Numbered from the stretch's first letter, positions 56,301 through 64,000 are shown. The stretch is 64,000 nucleotides of DNA from Planctomycetota bacterium (GCA_021776775.1 JAJFFE010000231.1:62001-126000), one strand, 5' to 3'. Notes: generated from the sequence alone by a model not told the origin. A program made the numbers and translations.

Positions 56301-56525
56301 ACCGTTGTCGCGGGTCAGATTTGACGACCCACGAAGAGCGAGCGCGGCCGGGCGATCCAACAGTGACGCGTCGACTTCGTGCCCTTCGAGCAGTTGCTCG
56401 ACTTGCTCTAGAAGCGCAAGATCGCTCCCGCTCTCTCGGCGCACGAAGGCGGCGCGTTCATCCGCCGGTTGTTCGAGCGAGCGCAGAAACAATGCCCGCG
56501 CGCGAAACCAGACGGAGTCATTCAC
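53346..56525 (-). CDS. transmembrane Ser/Thr protein kinase with PDZ-containing formylglycine-enzyme-like sensor domain
   Basis: This is a 1059-residue protein. The cytoplasmic kinase domain has the glycine loop GVGGFGVVYL (91-100), Lys114 in VALKLI, catalytic HRDLKPSNV (Asp208) and the DFGIAK motif (229-234), all intact. One transmembrane helix (about 405-428) leads to a long coiled coil (about 430-640). The C-terminal third is a formylglycine-generating-enzyme/SUMF1-type fold, starting IPGGAFTIG and ending MHGNVWEWCRDDF and GGSFNDPDF. It is interrupted by a PDZ domain (about 765-800, LGLAIGDRVLAIDGVSISDAD). The catalytic Cys pair of true formylglycine enzymes is not evident, so it probably serves in sensing. 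It overlaps the upstream sigma-factor gene by eight bases, the usual planctomycete sigma/kinase pair. Confidence 0.9.
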   Translation of the reverse strand: MNDSVWFRARALFLRSLEQPADERAAFVRRESGSDLALLEQVEQLLEGHEVDASLLDRPAALALRGSSNLTRDNGCDLEQIGNYRLLEQVGVGGFGVVYLAEQLQPIQRRVALKLIHAGLNLDEYVRRFEAERQALALMNHANVAKVFDAGTTDDGARPYFVMEYVEGPSLTDYCDHERLTTRERLELMIQVCDGVHHAHQKGIIHRDLKPSNVLVATESERPVPKIIDFGIAKALGARLTEGTLHTELGKVIGTPEYMSPEQADGASDDIDTRSDLYSLGVLLYELLVGRRPLDIGGMRDAGYAAIQRAILEQEPERPSTRVEAIDDASAAGFRRTETRSWVRELRGDLDWIVMKALEKDRSRRYASVAEFAADLERHLNNEPVSAGPPGARYRAGKFCRKHRGVMTAGVFALLAVVVGFAGLIWANYEIGLERDAARRLSRELLGLSDTKRLDKAVQAARALRSLTAGLAPSLQAWLTEHGRPLVSRLEEHERVLAGLRQNAGEWTEQEQALDRSDEANAVELTQAKAQRSKLISQLDALEEGESTAKEPPVGGSERLRQTLLEERDRLTRQIERLESPPGRRSYTFRGATGEPDGDAQWEHDTRAELVAGLRRFEAGDRFGNGFGSVEWRLREIDRLERETVTGASAESRWQACIQDIAVDVEIYGGLQLEKQFGLLPLDRNPRTKLWEFVHLATGAEPVSNPEWTPVVTDQTERRQYNRWSITNDTGIVLVLIPGGAFTIGAKRPSLEVEFETGTMVVSAVPERSFGEQLGLAIGDRVLAIDGVSISDADTMRAALAEGRSGDTVTVRVQRGGGEGAVEIDCAAVLPASHYDRRAELNESPVTEVVLRPFFLAKYEVTQGQWRRMANHDPAYINPTEYPRYTSRLNPVEQVSWSDAHRVLGEVGLNLPTEAQWEAASRAGSDRPYGFGDRLSPTNSNIAGASYRRVYDRPKYGHQDWDDGFGAHAPVGSLMANPFGVHDMHGNVWEWCRDDFSDYRVVPDEGTGRRRDSSARTKIFRGGSFNDPDFISRSSYRNHSQPEFRFNAIGVRASIDMKR

Positions 56526-57114
56526 CGTCGCCCCCTGCAGTACGAGACTTCAATCGTTGTTGGAGCCACGCTCGACTGACAGTCCAATCGGCGCTCACCG
56601 TACTAGCCGAGACTTGGAGCGCCTGCGCCGTTTCGTCGAGGCTGAGCCCGACGAAGTAGCGAAGTTTGACGACCAACGCCGCGCGCGGATCTTCAGCTTC
56701 TAGCGTTTCGAGAGCCTCGCTCACCGCTTCGATCTGATCCGCAGCACGCTGGTCCGCCGCCCCATCGATAACCTCGGACGGCTCCAAGTCGACGCGTTGC
56801 ATCGCACCCCCGTGCTTGAGCGCCCGCACTCGACGCGCACGATCGACCAAGATCCGCCGCATCGCTTCCGCAGCGGCGCCGAAGAAGTGAGCGCGATTTT
56901 CGAACTGTGGATCTCGGGGCGAATCGAAGAGTCGCAGGTACGCTTCATTGACCAGATCTGTGGTTTGCAAGGTATGGCCCAACGGCTCGTTCGCCATCTT
57001 GGCGCCGGCCATCTGCTTGAGTTCCGCATACACGGAGTCGAAAAGCTGAGCCGCCGCCGACTCGTCGCCGGCGGAAGCTTGTTCGAGCAACCTCGTAATC
57101 TCGCGTGACCTCAT
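56518..57114 (-). CDS. ECF-type RNA polymerase sigma factor (planctomycete Ser/Thr-kinase-linked group)
   Basis: The 198-residue protein has no membrane segment. Region 2 (about 10-80) has ITRLLEQASAGDESAAAQLF and LVNEAYLRLFD, followed by an FFGAAAEAMRRILVDRAR block typical of the sigma-70 X6 (TIGR02999) group. Region 4 (about 135-190) has LVVKLRYFVGLSLDETAQAL followed by a recognition helix starting VSASTVSADWTVSRAWL. No anti-sigma factor is present. The gene overlaps the kinase gene by eight bases, and sigma factors of this group are thought to be controlled by the partner kinase through phosphorylation. It probably switches envelope or secretome genes, perhaps including the neighbouring dockerin proteins (inference). 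Confidence 0.9.
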   Translation of the reverse strand: MRSREITRLLEQASAGDESAAAQLFDSVYAELKQMAGAKMANEPLGHTLQTTDLVNEAYLRLFDSPRDPQFENRAHFFGAAAEAMRRILVDRARRVRALKHGGAMQRVDLEPSEVIDGAADQRAADQIEAVSEALETLEAEDPRAALVVKLRYFVGLSLDETAQALQVSASTVSADWTVSRAWLQQRLKSRTAGGDGE

Positions 57115-57395
57115 GAACCCTCACCTCGATGCCGAGGTCCATTCTGCATCGGCACCGCACTTCGTCAAGGACGGAGGGCACGTCCGTCACGCTTCGGATC
57201 TCGGTCACAAATTCTCGAGAAAGTTCGGAGAGTGCCGCAATCGATTTCGCATGAGCCGCCCATCGGTTCGGTCGTACTCAGGAAGCGACACCGCGCTGGC
57301 TGCGATCTTCGACCCGACAATACCGTCGAAATCCAATCCAGCATACACTAGCTCTCTAGCCCGACCATTCCATGAGCGGGAGCCCATAGCAAGAA
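57115..57395. other. intergenic region upstream of the sigma/kinase pair
   Basis: This is the non-coding part of the gap between the end of the dockerin gene at 57444 and the sigma-factor start. Both are on the minus strand, so this must hold the sigma-factor promoter. No gene or clear motif was recognised. Confidence 0.4.
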
Positions 57396-57417
57396 GGGAC
57401 GAGCCGAGGCTCGTCCC
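57396..57417 (-). terminator. probable terminator after the dockerin gene at 57444
   Basis: GGGACGAGCC and GGCTCGTCCC pair perfectly, 26 bases after the minus-strand stop. Only a short TTCTT follows, so termination may be weak. Confidence 0.55.
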
Positions 57418-57443
57418 CCAAGGTCCATGCCTGACTCAGCCCG

Positions 57444-58298
57444 TTACGGGCAAGCGTAGTCTCCACAGCCGATCAAGTCTGGTGTGAAGTCCGTGCCGCA
57501 GAACGAATACGGCGGTGGCGGCACTGGGCCGCCGCCAAAGAAGAACATCAAGCTGTAGATTGCGTCGGCGAGGTTGTTCAGTCCGTCGTCGTTGGTGTCC
57601 GCGGCGTCTGGGCACGAGAAGCCGGACGCGCCGCCGAACAAGACGTCGATGGTCATGATCGCATCGGCGAGGTTGTGCACCGCGTCGCGGTTGGCGTCGC
57701 CACGAATGAAACCGACGAGGCCGGCTGTCACCACGATCACGCCGCACTCGTAGCTGACGTCAGTCACTGGCACCGGCGGCTCCGAGCACTTGTCGGCGTA
57801 GAGCGGTGTCGGGGGAACGATTCCTGCGACCGCGTCACAGAAACAGATGGTGGTCGCTGCTGGCTGAAGCACGGTATAGGTGGCGCGCGAGATCTCTCGG
57901 TCCGGGCCCACCGGCAAACACTGCGTGAAGTCGACCCAGCCTATGTTGGTGATGACGGCGTGCGACCAGCCGTTCACGCCAACGTTGATCACCGAAAAGT
58001 CGGGGTTCACCGCGACGAGGTCGGCCCCTTCGACGACGCTGACCAAACTGAGCCCGAAGGGATCGTGGCACACGTTGAGGTTCCACGAGTACATCTCGGC
58101 CCCGAACACGTCTACTTCGACGGGGACCTCCACGTTGCTGCCCACCGTGCCGACGCCTCCGCCGATGGTGAACGTGTACTGCGGAGGGGGAACGACAATG
58201 ATGCCCCCGGCGTGCGCCGACGACGTGACAAGAGCGAGAACCAGAACGATCGCGCATGTCCACGGCGACCGGAGCGACTGCGAAACTTGAATGGACAT
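57444..58298 (-). CDS. secreted cohesin-like/dockerin-like protein
   Basis: The 284-residue protein starts at an ATG seven bases after GAGAGGA. A signal peptide (CAIVLVLALVTSSAHA) leads to a beta-rich domain (about 35-195) with YTFTIGGGVGTVGSN, WNLNVCHDPFGLSLVSV and GPDREISRATYTVL. This is the same cysteine-bearing cohesin-like family as at 4563 and 48965, with several extra cysteines (FCDAVAGI, DKCSEPPVP, YECGVIVV). The dockerin-like end has RGDANRDAVHNLAD and AADTNDDGLNNLAD and the tail CGTDFTPDLIGCGDYAC. Calcium-loop residues differ slightly from its relatives (Asn in place of Asp at positions 5 and 7). It is probably surface-displayed. Confidence 0.8.
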   Translation of the reverse strand: MSIQVSQSLRSPWTCAIVLVLALVTSSAHAGGIIVVPPPQYTFTIGGGVGTVGSNVEVPVEVDVFGAEMYSWNLNVCHDPFGLSLVSVVEGADLVAVNPDFSVINVGVNGWSHAVITNIGWVDFTQCLPVGPDREISRATYTVLQPAATTICFCDAVAGIVPPTPLYADKCSEPPVPVTDVSYECGVIVVTAGLVGFIRGDANRDAVHNLADAIMTIDVLFGGASGFSCPDAADTNDDGLNNLADAIYSLMFFFGGGPVPPPPYSFCGTDFTPDLIGCGDYACP

Positions 58299-58568
58299 GG
58301 TGAAGTCCTCTCGACGGGCTCCCGACATTCGCGAGCACGCGTGGTTGCGGTTGGTGCCACCCCCACGGGGCGACTACTTCGGGTTCCACGGGAGGACGGT
58401 TCTCGTTTCGAGTTTCTTGAGATTTCCGGATCAGCACGGTTCAGCCCGCTGGGAGCGGACCGCGCGCGTCCGAGGGATCATCGCGTGACTGTCCAATACG
58501 CAAGGTTCTTGATCGACCGTCGCATCCACACAATACTCGCGGGCGATTTGACAAACCTTGGAGGTGAC

Positions 58569-59339
58569 ATGGTAGGCGCGACCGACGTTTTCAACTTCGC
58601 TGGTACAACAGGAGAGCAACTGTCGGGACGGCTCGAGCGACCGACCGGAGACACGAAGTCTGTCGCGATCTTCGCCCACTGTTTCACCTGCTCGAAGAAC
58701 GTCGCCGCGGCGTCACGCATCAGTCGCGCTCTCTCGGCCAAGGGGTTTGTCGTGCTCCGTTTCGACTTCACCGGCCTTGGCAACAGCGAGGGAGACTTCG
58801 CGAACACAAACTTCTCTTCGAACGTCGGCGATCTCGAAGCTGCGGGCCGCGCGCTCCACGAAGAGGGTCTCACCCCACGTCTGCTCGTCGGTCATAGCTT
58901 GGGTGGCGCGGCCGCGCTCGTGGCGGCGTCCCGTATCGAGAGCATTCGCGCCGTCGCCACGATCGGCGCGCCGTCCGATCCAGCTCATCTCGAGCACTTG
59001 TTTTCAAGCCAAGTGCCGACCATCAACGCCGCGGGTAGCGCCGAGGTCTCGTTGGCCGGACGCACATTTATGATCAAGAAAGAATTCCTCGACGACTTGA
59101 CGACTCAATCACTGCTCGACTCTCTACCATCGCTGAACCGCGCCCTGCTCGTTCTCCACTCCCCCGTCGACGATATCGTTGGGATCGATCACGCGGCAAG
59201 GCTGTATCAAAGCGCCAAACACCCGAAGAGCTTCGTATCGCTCGACCAGGCTGACCACTTGTTGTCTCGCCAGGAAGATTCCGACTACGTCGCTGAGATC
59301 CTCGGCGTCTGGGCATCTCGATACGTCGGCGGAGCGTAG
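58569..59339 (+). CDS. alpha/beta-fold hydrolase (serine esterase-like)
   Basis: The 256-residue protein starts at an ATG preceded by GGAGGTG. An alpha/beta hydrolase core shows the oxyanion region VAIFAHCFTCSKN, then VVLRFDFTGLGNSEG, and the nucleophile elbow VGHSLGGAAALVAA (Ser about 114). The acid is likely the Asp in VLHSPVDDIVGIDHA, and the catalytic His is in LDQADHLLS. These hydrolases are sometimes fused to an OsmC redox domain; this protein lacks that domain. The substrate is unknown. It is cytoplasmic, with no signal or membrane segment. The giant sigma-fusion gene follows 124 bases downstream. Confidence 0.88.
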   Translation: MVGATDVFNFAGTTGEQLSGRLERPTGDTKSVAIFAHCFTCSKNVAAASRISRALSAKGFVVLRFDFTGLGNSEGDFANTNFSSNVGDLEAAGRALHEEGLTPRLLVGHSLGGAAALVAASRIESIRAVATIGAPSDPAHLEHLFSSQVPTINAAGSAEVSLAGRTFMIKKEFLDDLTTQSLLDSLPSLNRALLVLHSPVDDIVGIDHAARLYQSAKHPKSFVSLDQADHLLSRQEDSDYVAEILGVWASRYVGGA

Positions 59340-59462
59340 CCCGGCGGGCTCGCTAAGCTATCGCAACGATAACCTTCGCAGAGACAGCCTCTTGCAAATT
59401 CGCTCCGGCAGTTCGCTCCGCGGTGGAACCTTTACTACGGAACCCGCAGAGAAGGACCGTCG

Positions 59463-62400
59463 ATGGCGCAGGGGATTTCTACCGAGGAGCTACTCCAGCA
59501 CGCTGGCTGGGTTCGCAACGTCGCTCGCTCTCTGACTCAGTGTGATGCGAGCGCGGACGATCTCGAGCAGGAGGTTTGGCTGGCGGCGTTGCGATCACCG
59601 CCCCGCCACCGAGAGGCGACCGGAGGGTGGATCCGCACCACCATTCGACAACTCGGCTTCAACCGCCGACGATCCGAAGCTCGGCGTCGCACGCGAGAGC
59701 AACACTCCGCGCGCCCTGAAGCAGTGGAGGCCACCGCGACTCCCGTCGAACGGATGGAACTCCAACGCGCTCTGGCCGAAGCCATCCTCGATCTCGACAC
59801 GGACCAACAGACGATCATCGTGATGCAGTTCTACGACGAACTGAACGTCAGTGAGATCGCGCGACGGTTGGACGTCCCTCGATCGACCATTCAGGACCGG
59901 TCCCGCGCTGCGTTGAGTGCGCTGCGGGCCAGGCTCGACCACTCCTATTCGGAAGATCGAGTGCGACTCGAACGCACCTTGCTCGCCGTCTCCTTCTCCC
60001 CCGCGTCCGTTATCACCTGGACCTCGCGCGTCGCTCGAATCGCAGTGGCGCCGATCACCATCTTGTTGGGAGTCACGATGTTCACGAAGCTATTGATCGC
60101 TATCGGGGTCGTATCCGCCATCGCCATCGGCTTCACCGCCCTGCCCCGCGACCCGAGCAACTCCGAGGTTGCCGACTCCGCCCCGGTTACCGACCTGCAG
60201 CCAACACCTGACTCGGCTGCCCCGAAGAGCACACCGGTCGACGAGGAGACGCACCGGCTGCGAGGACACGTGCGCCACCGGCTGACCGGCGACGCGATCG
60301 TCGCAGCGAGCGTCGCCGTTATCTTGGATTCCACGAGTGAGACTCTATCCCGCACGACGACCGACAGCAGTGGGCACTACGTCCTCGACGTCTCCAGAGA
60401 CATCGGACGGCGAGGATCGGTTCGCGTCTCGAGCGACGGCTTCGTATCGGAAGTTCGAGGTCTACAGTTTCACACGCAATCCGACTCGAGACTGCTCGAA
60501 CCGTTCGACCTGTCGCCCGGAGTGCTGGTCGATGGCGTGGTGACCGACGAGGCCGGGCGCCCCGTCGCGGGAGCCCAAGTTGAACTGTTTGCGAACCTCA
60601 ACCCGTATGGAAACTCCGGCTCAACCCCGCGGCTCCTCTCCAACAGCGTCGACAGATCACCAACCGATGCGCAGGGACGTTTCCGACTTCATGCGCCTCC
60701 GGAAAACGTCTTTCTCATAGTGACACACCCTGCGTTCGTACCGACGACGTCCGACATCTACGATGCGATTCACCCGGCAACGCTGCCCATCGAACTGCGA
60801 CGAGGAGCTTCGCGGGTCGCCCACATTCGCGACACCGATGGCAACGCGATTGTGGAGGCTGATGCGTTCTGCATGGTCCCGGTTCTGGTTCGAAACTCTG
60901 CCGGGCGAGACCACGAGAAAACGTGGAGAGTCGACGCCGAGAGTGACGGCAACGGGAGAATCGAGTGGTTCGGATCGGAGTCGGCGACGGAGCTGGTCGT
61001 CAAATGCGCAGGATACTCGACCAAGAGAGTGCCCGCGTGGAAAGACCTCAACGAAGAACCGACCATCGTTCTCGATCGCGCCACGTCCGTGCGAGCGCGT
61101 GTCGTCGACAGCCGCGGTCGACCGGTGAGCACCGGCGTCTCACTGTTCTGGGGTACGAACCCGCTCGAGTCGCAACTCGACGCCCAAGGAAACCTTCAAG
61201 TGGCGATCGCACTGGACGAGCCCGGCGATCTGGTTCTGTTCGCCCGAGGATATCGAACTGTAAAATTGCCGGTCACTCCTCTCGAAACGAACGACTTTGC
61301 AACGGTCGAACTCGCCGACGAGCCGCCGGTCGAGATTCGCGTCGAAGACGCGAGCGGTCGACCCCTGCCGGGAGCGGTCGCCTCGATCCTGCTGGGACCG
61401 TTGGCAACTCCGATCGACAGCCGGACCACCGACGACAACGGCACCGTCTCGTTAGCGCCCGCGTGGATGCAGTTCGAATTGCAGGTCATCGCCGCCGGAT
61501 ACGCAACTCACCGCGTGACCGTCGACTCTCCCGCCGAGTTCAAGACGTCCGTCGTTGTTCTGCACCGCCCCGCTTCGCTCACCGGTCGTTGTGTTGATCG
61601 CGACGGAATCGCGATCAGTGGCGCCAAGCTGCACCTCGAGATTGGAACTTCGCGGAGCCCGCACCAATTGTTGCGGGACAAGTTGCGGGGGAACATGCTC
61701 GTCTCCGCTGCCGACGGTAGGTTTCGCTTCCCTAGTGTCCATCCCGAAGCGCCGGTCGAGTTGCAGATCGAACACGGCGCGTTCATCACGAAAACGCTAC
61801 CGAGCCTTCGCGTCGATCAGACCGGGGCCCGAGATATCGGCGACATCGTTCTCGACCGCGCGCGACATCTTCGGGGTCGAGTGGTAGACGCGGCGGGCCG
61901 CCCGGTGCCAGAAGCGACAGTGACGGCACACCCCCCGCTAGTTCGTAGTCTCGGCACCGTCTCCATTCTGACGGACGATGAAGGCAACTTCCAACTCGTC
62001 TACACCGATCGAGGCGAGCTCACCATCTCGGTACGGGCGGTTGGATTCGCAACCGCTTCCAACATCGAAGTCCCGGGAGGATCGGAAGATCGCGAACTCG
62101 GCGACCTCGAGATTCGCCAAGGAACTCGCCTCACCGGGCAAATCGTCGACTCGAATCGAAACCCCGTCGTCGGCGCGAGCGTGACTGTCATGCTCAGCTC
62201 CGTCGGCGTACCACGAGTGGCCGTCATCGGGCGATCCGTGACCGACGTGGACGGTTCGTACACCGTCCACGGCCTACCACTCGACGGAGAGTTCCGACTC
62301 TCGGTCCGGTCGGCCCCACTGCAATCATTCCCGCAGTGGCGCGGTTCGTTCACGACTCCCCTCGACGTTCCGAACCCGATCGTCTTGGAAGAAGGCGCTA

Positions 62401-64000
62401 CGCTGATCATCGACCTCGCGGGCGCTCCTGAAGGCTTCCACCGAGTGGACTATCGACTGCGCGGGGCCTCGGCGATGGACACTCAACTTGGCATCGTCCG
62501 AGTCGCGGGACATCGGGGAGAAGCGGTCGGGCTCAAGCCGGGCTCGTTCGACCTGACCGTGAGAGCGGACGGAACTTCTTCCGAAACACTCCAAGTCGCT
62601 CTAGCGCCTGGCGAGCGCGTCGAAGTGCAACCGACGTGGCCAGGCTCGCGCGGAGAAGGCGCTGTTATTGTCGTAAGGGACGATCGAGGGGAGCCCGTCG
62701 AGGGAGCGCAGGTTCGTGCCTTCGGAGCAAATCGACAACGCGAGCGTGGCACGACCGACGTTCGAGGCGAGTACACGTGCGCATTGCTATCGCGGATGGA
62801 CGGATCGATCACCGTCGAGGCGAGTGGCTTCGCAAAGAGCGCCATGACGCGAGTCCCGCGCAGCGCCGACGTCGTCGCGGTCGTGCTGAAGCCCGAGTCG
62901 AGGGTCGAGTGCACCGTCACGAACCACGAGGGAGGTTTCGCCCCGGGGGTCCGAGTCCGAGTCGCCACCAGCGTCGACACGGTCTTCCATCACCGCGCAT
63001 CCATCGCTCAATCCAACGGCCCGACCACGGATGAGAACGGTCGTGTCACGATCGAAGGGTTGACGGAAGGCACGCACTGGATGGTGTTCGAACGAGGTAG
63101 AGAAGTCATGGGAGTCGTCGAGAGCCGAGTCGCCACCGGCGAAACTGCGCTGTGCCACTTTCAGATTCCCGCCGCGATCGAGATTCACGGTCGGGTAACT
63201 CGCGGAAACACGCCGCTGACTCAGGGTGTTGTCACCATCACTGCGGCGGACCGAGAAACGTCGACGTCCGCCGTCATTTCGCCGAGCGGCAATTACACCG
63301 CGACCGTACGAAACCGCGGCGACTACCGATTCGCCTACGTCGGTCCCCATCAGCGCCTGAGTACTCTGTCTCGCTCCAAAGGCATGATCCGATCGATCGC
63401 CGGCGCCGGACGAATCGACATCGCACTGCGAGATGGGGCCACGATATCGGGTCGCGTGCTCGACTCCGACGGTGTCCCAGTTTCCGCCGTCTCCGGCCGA
63501 CTGCGGAGCGCCAGGACCAGTAGCCAAAACTCAACGTACTTGTTTCGCACCGGAACCGACGGAGCCTTCACGATCGAAGGCGTCGAACGCGGCGATTACC
63601 ACTGGGCGTTCTCGCGACTGGCCGAGAACTTGGCGGCGCCGACCACGACATTGCAGGTCGACGGAGACGACGCCGTCGACGTGGTTCTATGGTCGTCGAT
63701 CCGTTTGAAACTCGACGTCCGGACCGAAGACGGCGTAGAGCCAATGCTTCTCATGGTCCAGGCGATCGACGCTGACGGCAACGCTCACTCAGTCAACCTC
63801 GATCGGCGCACGGAGTCGTACAACTGGCCCACCCGGTTTCGAAACGCCCGGATTGGCTGTTTTGGTTACGTGACCCAACGGCGTGAGCTATCCGACCTCG
63901 AGAGTGATCAAACGCTCGAAGTCCATCTGGTCAAGGCGGGCGTGCTCAAGGTCTACACGCTGTCGGCGCCAGAGACCCGAGCCGGAAACGTCTCCTTCGA
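59463..64000 (+). CDS. ECF-type sigma factor fused through a membrane helix to carboxypeptidase-regulatory-like repeats, 3'-partial
   Basis: The frame from the ATG at 59463 (AAGGA seven bases upstream) is open to the window edge, so at least 1512 codons. Residues 1-160 are an ECF-type sigma factor. Region 2 has SADDLEQEVWLAAL and GGWIRTTIRQLGFNRRRSE. Region 4 has TIIVMQFYDELNVSEIARRL and a recognition helix starting VPRSTIQDRSRAALSAL. A transmembrane segment (about 194-225) follows. The rest, outside the membrane if the sigma part is inside, holds at least nine carboxypeptidase-regulatory-like beta domains with phrases such as GVVTDEAGRPVAGAQVEL, RVVDAAGRPVPEATV, GQIVDSNRNPVVGASV, VVRDDRGEPVEGAQV and GRVLDSDGVPVSAV. 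It may be a membrane-tethered sigma factor whose release or activity is set by events at the surface; this is inference. The C-terminus lies beyond the window. Confidence 0.85.
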   Translation, partial: MAQGISTEELLQHAGWVRNVARSLTQCDASADDLEQEVWLAALRSPPRHREATGGWIRTTIRQLGFNRRRSEARRRTREQHSARPEAVEATATPVERMELQRALAEAILDLDTDQQTIIVMQFYDELNVSEIARRLDVPRSTIQDRSRAALSALRARLDHSYSEDRVRLERTLLAVSFSPASVITWTSRVARIAVAPITILLGVTMFTKLLIAIGVVSAIAIGFTALPRDPSNSEVADSAPVTDLQPTPDSAAPKSTPVDEETHRLRGHVRHRLTGDAIVAASVAVILDSTSETLSRTTTDSSGHYVLDVSRDIGRRGSVRVSSDGFVSEVRGLQFHTQSDSRLLEPFDLSPGVLVDGVVTDEAGRPVAGAQVELFANLNPYGNSGSTPRLLSNSVDRSPTDAQGRFRLHAPPENVFLIVTHPAFVPTTSDIYDAIHPATLPIELRRGASRVAHIRDTDGNAIVEADAFCMVPVLVRNSAGRDHEKTWRVDAESDGNGRIEWFGSESATELVVKCAGYSTKRVPAWKDLNEEPTIVLDRATSVRARVVDSRGRPVSTGVSLFWGTNPLESQLDAQGNLQVAIALDEPGDLVLFARGYRTVKLPVTPLETNDFATVELADEPPVEIRVEDASGRPLPGAVASILLGPLATPIDSRTTDDNGTVSLAPAWMQFELQVIAAGYATHRVTVDSPAEFKTSVVVLHRPASLTGRCVDRDGIAISGAKLHLEIGTSRSPHQLLRDKLRGNMLVSAADGRFRFPSVHPEAPVELQIEHGAFITKTLPSLRVDQTGARDIGDIVLDRARHLRGRVVDAAGRPVPEATVTAHPPLVRSLGTVSILTDDEGNFQLVYTDRGELTISVRAVGFATASNIEVPGGSEDRELGDLEIRQGTRLTGQIVDSNRNPVVGASVTVMLSSVGVPRVAVIGRSVTDVDGSYTVHGLPLDGEFRLSVRSAPLQSFPQWRGSFTTPLDVPNPIVLEEGATLIIDLAGAPEGFHRVDYRLRGASAMDTQLGIVRVAGHRGEAVGLKPGSFDLTVRADGTSSETLQVALAPGERVEVQPTWPGSRGEGAVIVVRDDRGEPVEGAQVRAFGANRQRERGTTDVRGEYTCALLSRMDGSITVEASGFAKSAMTRVPRSADVVAVVLKPESRVECTVTNHEGGFAPGVRVRVATSVDTVFHHRASIAQSNGPTTDENGRVTIEGLTEGTHWMVFERGREVMGVVESRVATGETALCHFQIPAAIEIHGRVTRGNTPLTQGVVTITAADRETSTSAVISPSGNYTATVRNRGDYRFAYVGPHQRLSTLSRSKGMIRSIAGAGRIDIALRDGATISGRVLDSDGVPVSAVSGRLRSARTSSQNSTYLFRTGTDGAFTIEGVERGDYHWAFSRLAENLAAPTTTLQVDGDDAVDVVLWSSIRLKLDVRTEDGVEPMLLMVQAIDADGNAHSVNLDRRTESYNWPTRFRNARIGCFGYVTQRRELSDLESDQTLEVHLVKAGVLKVYTLSAPETRAGNVSF

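Noticed and set aside
1-64000. tRNA, rRNA, CRISPR arrays, phage or insertion-sequence genes
   Set aside because: I looked for cloverleaf-type sequences, regularly spaced repeats and transposase or integrase motifs and found none. Weak or divergent RNA genes could still have been missed by eye.

Overview
The window is a GC-rich, densely coded chromosomal stretch most consistent with a member of the Planctomycetota. That placement rests on several traits seen together: a sigma factor of the planctomycete type overlapping a large Ser/Thr kinase gene, nine secreted proteins with dockerin-like double EF-hand modules, DUF2330 proteins, an FG-GAP/ASPIC protein, and a DUF11 lipoprotein. No rRNA, tRNA, CRISPR array, phage or insertion sequence was recognised. 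About 45 genes are supported, many encoding exported proteins of unknown substrate.

Region by region. 1-2.8 kb: the 3' part of a SecA-like ATPase gene broken by a frameshift, coupled by an ATGA overlap to an HlyD-type adaptor. 2.8-15.5 kb: a putative outer-membrane barrel, a dockerin protein, two DUF2330 proteins (one with HEAT-like repeats), an S41-type protease, a hybrid histidine kinase and a SEC-C protein. Just before the second DUF2330 gene lies a secreted-protein gene interrupted by an in-frame TGA. 15.5-20.3 kb: a possible small inverted-repeat element, then a tandemly duplicated two-gene cassette (exported protein plus helical-repeat protein). 20.7-23.2 kb: a GAF histidine kinase and a receiver protein with a degenerate kinase-like ATPase domain. 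23.7-30.9 kb: a WYL regulator followed by the addB-addA double-strand-break repair pair. 31.3-40.4 kb: four secreted dockerin-type proteins, two of them over 1000 residues and paralogous at their C-termini. 40.7-47.4 kb: a small membrane protein, a beta-propeller protein, a DUF11 lipoprotein, a metallo-beta-lactamase-fold lipoprotein coupled to a HupE-like membrane protein, and a methyltransferase. 48-49 kb: a thioredoxin-like gene whose active site reads TGA-Gly-Pro-Cys, followed at once by a SECIS-like hairpin, so very probably a selenoprotein. 49-58.3 kb: four more dockerin-type proteins around a kinase/sigma-factor pair. 58.5-64 kb: an alpha/beta hydrolase, then a giant gene open to the window edge that fuses an ECF-type sigma factor to a membrane segment and at least nine carboxypeptidase-regulatory-like repeats.

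The most unusual items are the thioredoxin-like selenoprotein, the second gene with an in-frame TGA and a SECIS-like hairpin, the duplicated exported/helical-repeat cassette, and the sigma-factor/surface-repeat fusion. Signalling genes are numerous (three histidine-kinase-like proteins, one Ser/Thr kinase, two sigma factors), which suits an organism that regulates a large secretome. All functional statements are inferred from sequence motifs read by eye; no database search was possible.
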